DNA of 64,000 bases from contig CBFFRP010000378.1 in assembly GCA_965644295.1 (NCBI GenBank), positions 62,001 to 126,000 of the forward strand, written 5' to 3'. The notes under the pieces are model-generated. The model worked only from the letters and a program-made list of their open reading frames with translations. It had not been told where the DNA came from and ran no database searches. The position numbers and the translations under genes are program-made. Source of the stretch: Paraphysomonas bandaiensis (Eukaryota; Chrysophyceae). Positions 58,701 to 64,000 of the stretch are shown one piece after another (position 1 is the stretch's first letter; every line of letters starts with the position of its first letter).

Positions 58701-61700
58701 CTGTCCAGTTGGACTAGTCGGAACACTGGTTGGCTGGCCTGACGGTACTACTGTGGGTTGTCCAGTAGGTTGACCCGTAGGTTGCCCTGTAGGTTGTCCA
58801 CTTGGCTGAACTGTTGGTTGACCAGTAGGTTGTCCAGTAGGCTGTCCAGTAGGCTGACCACTTGGCGCACCGGTGGGCTGTCCAGTTGGGCTAGTCGGAA
58901 CACTGGTTGGCTGGCCTGACGGTACTACTGTGGGTTGTCCAGTAGGTTGACCCGTAGGTTGCCCTGTAGGTTGTCCACTTGGCTGAACTGTTGGTTGACC
59001 AGTAGGTTGTCCAGTAGGCTGTCCCGTAGGCTGACCACTTGGCTCACCGGTGGGCTGTCCAGTTGGGCTAGTCGGAACACTAGTTGGCTGTCCTGACGGT
59101 ACTACTGTGGGTTGTCCAGTAGGTTGACCCGTAGGTTGCCCTGTAGGTTGTCCACTTGGCTGTACTGTTGGTTGACCAGTAGGTTGTCCAGTAGGCTGTC
59201 CCGTAGGCTGACCACTTGGCGCACCGGTGGGCTGTCCAGTTGGACTAGTCGGAACACTGGTTGGCTGGCCTGACGGTACTACTGTGGGTTGTCCAGTAGG
59301 TTGACCCGTAGGTTGCCCTGTAGGTTGTCCACTTGGCTGAACTGTTGGTTGACCAGTAGGTTGTCCAGTAGGCTGTCCCGTAGGCTGACCACTTGGCGCA
59401 CCGGTGGGCTGTCCAGTTGGACTAGTCGGAACACTGGTTGGCTGGCCTGACGGTACTACTGTGGGTTGTCCAGTAGGTTGACCCGTAGGTTGCCCTGTAG
59501 GTTGTCCACTTGGCTGAACTGTTGGTTGACCAGTAGGTTGTCCTGTAGGCTGTCCCGTAGGCTGACCTGTTGGCTCACCGGTGGGCTGTCCAGTTGGGCT
59601 AGTCGGAACACTGGTTGGCTGGCCTGACGGTACTACTGTGGGTTGTCCAGTAGGTTGACCCGTAGGTTGCCCTGTAGGTTGTCCACTTGGCTGAACTGTT
59701 GGTTGACCAGTAGGTTGTCCTGTAGGCTGTCCCGTAGGCTGACCACTTGGCTCACCGGTGGGCTGTCCAGTTGGACTAGTCGGAACACTAGATGGCTGCC
59801 CTGACGGTACTACTGTGGGTTGTCCAGTAGGTTGACCCGTAGGTTGCCCTGTAGGTTGCCCACTTGGCTGAACTGTTGGTTGACCAGTAGGTTGTCCAGT
59901 AGGCTGTCCCGTAGGCTGACCACTTGGCTCACCGGTGGGCTGTCCAGTTGGACTAGTCGGAACACTGGTTGGCTGTCCTGTAGGTTGACCCGTAGGTTGA
60001 CCAGTAGGCTGACCCGTAGGCTGTCCCGTAGGCTGACCACTTGGCTCACCGGTGGGCTGTCCAGTTGGGCTAGTCGGAACGCTGGTTGGCTGGCCTGACG
60101 GTACTACTGTGGGCTGTCCAGTGGGTTGACACGTAGGTTGCCCTGTAGGTTGTCCACTTGGCTGAACTGTTGGTTGACCAGTAGGTTGTCCTGTAGGCTG
60201 TCCCGTAGGCTGACCACTTGGCTCACCGGTGGGCTGTCCAGTTGGACTAGTCGGAACACTAGTTGGCTGTCCTGTTGGTACTACTGTGGGTTGTCCAGTA
60301 GGTTGACCCGTAGGTTGCCCTGTAGGTTGTCCACTTGGCTGAACTGTTGGTTGACCAGTAGGTTGTCCTGTAGGCTGTCCCGTAGGCTGACTACTTGGCT
60401 CACCGGTGGGCTGTCCAGTTGGACTAGTCGGAACACTAGTTGGCTGGCCTGACGGTACTACTGTGGGTTGTCCAGTAGGTTGACCCGTAGGTTGCCCTGT
60501 AGGTTGTCCACTTGGCTGAACTGTTGGTTGACCAGTAGGTTGTCCTGTAGGCTGTCCCGTAGGCTGACCACTTGGCTCACCGGTGGGCTGTCCAGTTGGA
60601 CTAGTCGGAACACTTGTGGGCTGGCCTGACGGTACTACTGTGGGTTGTCCAGTAGGTTGACCCGTAGGTTGCCCTGTAGGTTGTCCACTTGGCTGAACTG
60701 TTGGTTGACCAGTAGGTTGTCCAGTAGGCTGTCCAGTAGGCTGACCACTTGGCTCACCGGTGGGCTGTCCAGTTGGACTAGTCGGAACACTGGTGGGCTG
60801 GCCTGACGGTACTACTGTGGGTTGTCCAGTAGGTTGCCCTGTAGGTTGTCCACTTGGCTGACCTGTTGGTTGACCTGTCGGTTCACACGATGGCACAGAA
60901 CTTGGCTTGAATGTTGGAACTTTACTTGGGATAGCGGTTGGCTGCCCTGAAGGTATTGTACTTGGGTTTCCACTGGGGGTACAACTTGGTTGTCCTGTCG
61001 GCTGTCCACTTGGTATACACGATGGTATACCGGACGGGATATGACTAGGTAAAAATGAAGGCATCGCGCTAGGTGAACCAGTAGGCTCACCACTTGGTAA
61101 CGAAGTGGGAACACGTGTAGGTTGACTACTTGGGGTTAGACTGGGTACTGACGAGGGGACCCCAGTTGGTTGGCTGCTCGGTTGAGTGCTGGGATTAGAT
61201 GACGGGGAAGCCGAAGGTTGGCCTGTAGGAACCACAGTAGGCTCTCCACTCGGCTCTGCACTGGGTTGTCCACTAGGCTGCCCTGAAGGTTCACCCGAAG
61301 GTATGGTGCTAGGCAGTGCACTAGGCATCGCACTAGGTAGTGTTGTCGGTTGACCAGATGGAATACACGATGGCTGCCCAGTTGGATCAGATGTCGGTTG
61401 AACGCTGGGTGCTCCTGACGGAAACGCAGATGGTATGCCACTGGGCTCACCAGACGGAATACATGTTGGCTGCCCACTTGGCTCACCCGATGGTTGACCA
61501 CTTGGCAAACCGGAAGGTATAACAGTGGGTTGGCCGGAAGGCATCCCTGAAGGAACTGCACTTGGCTGTCCTGAGGGAAAACATGTTGGCAAAGACGTCG
61601 GCTGACCGCTGGGGGATGTTGGTATACTGGAGGGCTGCCCGGATGGCACACAAGAAGGCAATCCGCTCGGCTGACTTGTAGGAACACAAGTAGGCTGACC

Positions 61701-64000
61701 ACTAGGTTGCCCCGACGGAATTGACGTAGGTGATGTCGGCATTGAGCTAGGTATACAGGTTGGTTCTCCAGACGGTTGTGAAGAAGGAATTGAAGTGGGG
61801 GCACGTAAATATGGATTATATTCCAGTAACAACGCTGGATAATCGTTGCCTGTCAGCAGCCCATTTTCTGTTGGTATAGGAATAAATTCATATAGCAGAA
61901 GAGATTCAACCATATCAATAACAGTGCCATTCGTATAATACGGATAGATCCGGAAGGTGCGAATATCATTCCAAAATGCACGTGATAAGTTGGATATTAC
62001 TTGATTACTTAGTGTCACAACTTCGTTAATGTCATTTCCATAGTACGAGAGAGGTGCGAAATCTTCATAGCGGTTTGGTAGCGTTGTCCCCTCGGATATG
62101 GTCACAGATATATTCGCTTTACTACTATCTAAAGTGTATAAAAACTTCCACGGAACATCTAGGTGCGAAATGCGACCGACCACAGAATGAAACGTGACAT
62201 CCCACATATAGCCACCGCTTGTTCTGTTGCGACCAACACTTAATTCATTGATGCCAGTTAAATTTCTTAACACAGCCCCCATAACCTCTGCTGTGGTAGT
62301 TAAAGCAAGCTTTGCAGACTTCTGGGAACGATAAGCTAGTATAAATTCACCATGCACTTCCATCCCTGAGTTTGACACAATGCTGATACTTTGTACTACA
62401 ACGAGTGGGTTAACTATGGATATCGCATCGATATACTCGCCATTAGAATCTGATCCATACACAAGGGCTATAGCAGGGGTATCACGGCGAATGGTACCCA
62501 TATACGTCTGGCCCATGCGGTTTTCATTTGACGAACCACGGAGCCCTCCAGCACAGGAAGTGCTAATGCCATCGAAGTCATATATATTGGCCTCAACAAA
62601 TACACGTCCACCACCACCGTTACCTCCAGGAGAGTTCATGTCTAAACTACACGATGAGTCTTCAACCGCACATGCTCGACCACCATCGGCAGAAACTTTT
62701 CCTAACCCATACACAAAAATCGTTTTAAGATAGACACTACCGCCAGCACCACCACCGCCACCGCCGTACACAGATTCACCGTTGGACTCAATTGTTGATG
62801 CACTTGAAATCGATATATCCCTAGAGCTGATGATCCACACCACCCCTCCACCATTCCCACCTCTTCCACAGTTCCCACCTGTTGAACCTCCTCCACTGCC
62901 AAGAGCATTTGGAATGTCTTCATGAGATCCATAAGTAGCTCCTCCGCCTGATATATTCCCAACCGGTATCACACCACCCGAACCAATAGAAATATAGCTC
63001 GTACTCTCTCGGTAATAGGCATTGATTCCGGGCATTCCCTCACCTCCGTGACCTCCTCCACTACCGCCCGTGTCTCCACCATACCCCCCACCAGGACCCT
63101 CGCCTTGAGCTCCCCCCGCTACACCCCCAGTATACCCCAGTCCAGAAGAAGAAATAGAAGATCTACCGGACAGAGAAACACTCCTAGCTGTAATATTTAC
63201 GATACGGCCCCGGATGACCGAGTCGGTCAGATACACATCGTTGAAGCAAAATGAATCACTCTGAGTACCACTTCGAATATGCTTTGAATTTTCACCAATT
63301 ACGAAATTCGCCCCCTGTGAAAGTATAAGGTTGAGGCACGTGTTGTCATCACTGTCCAGATCACCCGACAAGCGAAGTGTATAGTTGCTGATGGTAATAT
63401 CAGCTAGCGGTCTCCATCTCACATGCTCACCGATATCGACCATGGTTCCATGCGTACCAATAATTCGGGTAGCGGAGATAATACCTACTCCTGAAAATTC
63501 GATATGCGCTTGAGAATTCGACACCTCGACGAGATCAAAAGTGTTGTTCGCTCTATGCTCAATACCATATGTGTCATTCGCAAAAAAATAAGTTGTGGGA
63601 GCAGTGCTTTCGACTTGTGTTGCATTGCTCAGCAACTCTACAAAATCAGACAGTTCCTCATTTGCATAAGTGGAAAAATTTTCCCAAGATATGACGTGTA
63701 GGTTTCTGTACTTCGGTGATTCACTAATACAATTCAAATTCGACAATAAAACGGTGCCGGCAGCACCAGAGACTACTTGATAATCCGATACTGCGTTTAC
63801 AGACAGCCCTCCAAGTGCACTTACAGTGCCATGAAAATGATCGAGGCACGCATCTATCTTAATTCTACCAGCGGATCCCCCTCCACCATACAGTGCGCTC
63901 AATACGCTACCATGTCCTCCGTTTGCCGAAATGGTGCCTATGCCGCGGAAACTTCCGCGGACGTCAATTACTATACTGCCACCAGCTCCACCACCTCCTC
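55728..64000 (-). CDS. Giant extracellular Gly-rich / (PSGQPT)n repeat protein, 5' partial
   Basis: The minus frame is open from the window edge (64000) to the stop at 55728, at least 2756 codons, with no intron needed. The N-terminal part (64000 to ~61810) is Gly/Ser/Asn-rich with recurring strand motifs such as GGGGSAGRIKID, GGGAGGSVYLKT and GGGGRVFVEANIYDF. These suggest a right-handed beta-helix or adhesin-like extracellular domain. The C-terminal ~2000 residues are Pro/Thr/Ser/Gln/Gly: first irregular (PSGEPSGIPSAFPSG), then a 59-residue unit repeated almost perfectly. There is no C-terminal membrane anchor; the stop follows QPTSVPT. Such (PSGQPT)n proteins are known from stramenopiles, where a cell-wall or mucilage role is assumed. 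The start and any signal peptide lie outside the window. Confidence 0.85.
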   Translation of the reverse strand, partial: GGGGAGGSIVIDVRGSFRGIGTISANGGHGSVLSALYGGGGSAGRIKIDACLDHFHGTVSALGGLSVNAVSDYQVVSGAAGTVLLSNLNCISESPKYRNLHVISWENFSTYANEELSDFVELLSNATQVESTAPTTYFFANDTYGIEHRANNTFDLVEVSNSQAHIEFSGVGIISATRIIGTHGTMVDIGEHVRWRPLADITISNYTLRLSGDLDSDDNTCLNLILSQGANFVIGENSKHIRSGTQSDSFCFNDVYLTDSVIRGRIVNITARSVSLSGRSSISSSGLGYTGGVAGGAQGEGPGGGYGGDTGGSGGGHGGEGMPGINAYYRESTSYISIGSGGVIPVGNISGGGATYGSHEDIPNALGSGGGSTGGNCGRGGNGGGVVWIISSRDISISSASTIESNGESVYGGGGGGAGGSVYLKTIFVYGLGKVSADGGRACAVEDSSCSLDMNSPGGNGGGGRVFVEANIYDFDGISTSCAGGLRGSSNENRMGQTYMGTIRRDTPAIALVYGSDSNGEYIDAISIVNPLVVVQSISIVSNSGMEVHGEFILAYRSQKSAKLALTTTAEVMGAVLRNLTGINELSVGRNRTSGGYMWDVTFHSVVGRISHLDVPWKFLYTLDSSKANISVTISEGTTLPNRYEDFAPLSYYGNDINEVVTLSNQVISNLSRAFWNDIRTFRIYPYYTNGTVIDMVESLLLYEFIPIPTENGLLTGNDYPALLLEYNPYLRAPTSIPSSQPSGEPTCIPSSMPTSPTSIPSGQPSGQPTCVPTSQPSGLPSCVPSGQPSSIPTSPSGQPTSLPTCFPSGQPSAVPSGMPSGQPTVIPSGLPSGQPSGEPSGQPTCIPSGEPSGIPSAFPSGAPSVQPTSDPTGQPSCIPSGQPTTLPSAMPSALPSTIPSGEPSGQPSGQPSAEPSGEPTVVPTGQPSASPSSNPSTQPSSQPTGVPSSVPSLTPSSQPTRVPTSLPSGEPTGSPSAMPSFLPSHIPSGIPSCIPSGQPTGQPSCTPSGNPSTIPSGQPTAIPSKVPTFKPSSVPSCEPTGQPTGQPSGQPTGQPTGQPTVVPSGQPTSVPTSPTGQPTGEPSGQPTGQPTGQPTGQPTVQPSGQPTGQPTGQPTGQPTVVPSGQPTSVPTSPTGQPTGEPSGQPTGQPTGQPTGQPTVQPSGQPTGQPTGQPTGQPTVVPSGQPTSVPTSPTGQPTGEPSSQPTGQPTGQPTGQPTVQPSGQPTGQPTGQPTGQPTVVPTGQPTSVPTSPTGQPTGEPSGQPTGQPTGQPTGQPTVQPSGQPTGQPTCQPTGQPTVVPSGQPTSVPTSPTGQPTGEPSGQPTGQPTGQPTGQPTGQPTGQPTSVPTSPTGQPTGEPSGQPTGQPTGQPTGQPTVQPSGQPTGQPTGQPTGQPTVVPSGQPSSVPTSPTGQPTGEPSGQPTGQPTGQPTGQPTVQPSGQPTGQPTGQPTGQPTVVPSGQPTSVPTSPTGQPTGEPTGQPTGQPTGQPTGQPTVQPSGQPTGQPTGQPTGQPTVVPSGQPTSVPTSPTGQPTGAPSGQPTGQPTGQPTGQPTVQPSGQPTGQPTGQPTGQPTVVPSGQPTSVPTSPTGQPTGAPSGQPTGQPTGQPTGQPTVQPSGQPTGQPTGQPTGQPTVVPSGQPTSVPTSPTGQPTGEPSGQPTGQPTGQPTGQPTVQPSGQPTGQPTGQPTGQPTVVPSGQPTSVPTSPTGQPTGAPSGQPTGQPTGQPTGQPTVQPSGQPTGQPTGQPTGQPTVVPSGQPTSVPTSPTGQPTGEPSGQPTGQPTGQPTGQPTVQPSGQPTGQPTGQPTGQPTVVPSGQPTSVPTSPTGQPTGEPSGQPTGQPTGQPTGQPTVQPSGQPTGQPTGQPTGQPTVVPSGQPTSVPTSPTGQPTGEPSGQPTGQPTGQPTGQPTVQPSGQPTGQPTGQPTGQPTVVPSGQPTSVPTSPTGQPTGEPSGQPTGQPTGQPTGQPTVQPSGQPTGQPTGQPTGQPTVVPSGQPTSVPTSPTGQPTGAPSGQPTGQPTGQPTGQPTVQPSGQPTGQPTGQPTGQPTVVPSGQPTSVPTSPTGQPTGEPSGQPTGQPTGQPTGQPTVQPSGQPTGQPTGQPTGQPTVVPSGQPTSVPTSPTGQPTGEPSGQPTGQPTGQPTGQPTVQPSGQPTGQPTGQPTGQPTVVPSGQPTSVPTSPTGQPTGEPSGQPTGQPTGQPTGQPTVQPSGQPTGQPTGQPTGQPTVVPSGQPTSVPTSPTGQPTGAPSGQPTGQPTGQPTGQPTVQPSGQPTGQPTGQPTGQPTVVPSGQPTSVPTSPTGQPTGEPSGQPTGQPTGQPTGQPTVQPSGQPTGQPTGQPTGQPTVVPSGQPTSVPTSPTGQPTGEPSGQPTGQPTGQPTGQPTVQPSGQPTGQPTGQPTGQPTVVPSGQPTSVPTSPTGQPTGAPSGQPTGQPTGQPTGQPTVQPSGQPTGQPTGQPTGQPTVVPSGQPTSVPTSPTGQPTGEPSGQPTGQPTGQPTGQPTVQPSGQPTGQPTGQPTGQPTVVPSGQPTSVPTSPTGQPTGEPSGQPTGQPTGQPTGQPTVQPSGQPTGQPTGQPTGQPTVVPSGQPTSVPTSPTGQPTGEPSGQPTGQPTGQPTGQPTVQPSGQPTGQPTGQPTGQPTVVPSGQPTSVPTSPTGQPTGEPSGQPTGQPTGQPTGQPTVQPSGQPTGQPTGQPTGQPTVVPSGQPTSVPTSPTGQPTGEPSGQPTGQPTGQPTGQPTVQPSGQPTGQPTGQPTGQPTSVPT
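55740..60880 (-). repeat. 177-bp coding macrosatellite, about 28-29 units
   Basis: The phrase CGGTACTACT recurs every 177 bp (for example 55911 and 56088), encoding a 59-aa unit: VVPSGQPTSVPTSPTGQPT, GEPSGQPT plus three GQPT, VQPSGQPT plus three GQPT. Units differ by few bases; GEPSG alternates with GAPSG, and one unit near 59960-60020 has lost part of its sequence. Plus-strand open frames here (TGWLSCRLT) are shadows. Assembly copy number is uncertain. Confidence 0.93.

Noticed and set aside
59810-60452. Plus-strand ORFs inside the giant repeat gene
   Set aside because: Antisense shadows of the 177-bp repeat; the minus frame is the one continuous over 8 kb with domain structure.

Overview
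This is an AT-rich eukaryotic nuclear segment. Genes are monocistronic, lie on both strands in divergent and convergent pairs, and many are cut by short GT-AG introns (mostly 45-165 nt). A probable stramenopile (heterokont) source is my inference. It rests on the giant Gly-rich protein with (P-S/T-G-Q)n repeats, a type I metacaspase with a zinc-finger prodomain, and the compact intron-rich style. Splice models were made by hand from reading frame, GT/AG sites and phase. Where a total length is given, the model closes to a whole number of codons.

Layout. 1-114: 3' end of an unknown + gene. 1096-2415 (-): SDR/epimerase-like protein. 3005-5016 (+): ABCG half-transporter. 5311-5901 (-): tentative small gene. 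5935-8277 (-): 13-exon P-loop sulfotransferase with microexons. 8739-9311 (+): ankyrin-like protein. 9666-11993 (-): type I metacaspase. 13869-16125 (-): TUG/ASPSCR1-like UBX protein, with a ~590-bp ACAT microsatellite just upstream. 16843-17509 (+): tentative gene. 18057-19109 (-): secreted PHB-depolymerase-like esterase. 19863-24879 (+): SFI1-like centrin-binding protein.

24880-31151 is an accessory tract: a 668-bp segment of a retrotransposon-like ORF present three times in tandem, a MITE-like element with perfect 16-bp terminal inverted repeats and a diverged relative, and the 3' part of a small basic protein gene. 31152-38318 (-) encodes a RING protein with about 53 ARM-like 41-aa repeats.

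39377-40306 (-): 1-Cys peroxiredoxin. 40759-41319 (+): GNAT acetyltransferase. 41740-43362 (-): RING-LON protein. 44678-46746 (-): pantothenate kinase with an N-terminal membrane anchor. 48120-49955 (-): five-TM membrane protein. 50527-50965 (+): signal peptidase complex subunit SPCS1, whose first coding exon is only the ATG.

51-55.7 kb is gene-poor and rich in tandem repeats (124 bp, 20 bp and 299 bp units). 55728-64000 (-) is one giant extracellular-type protein gene, 5' end outside the window, whose C-terminal half is a 177-bp (59-aa) coding macrosatellite.

The genes do not form one pathway. They are housekeeping functions (secretion, coenzyme A synthesis, redox, ubiquitin, centrosome) separated by recent repeat expansions. 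A recurring CTGCTG...TATATA motif lies upstream of several minus-strand genes.
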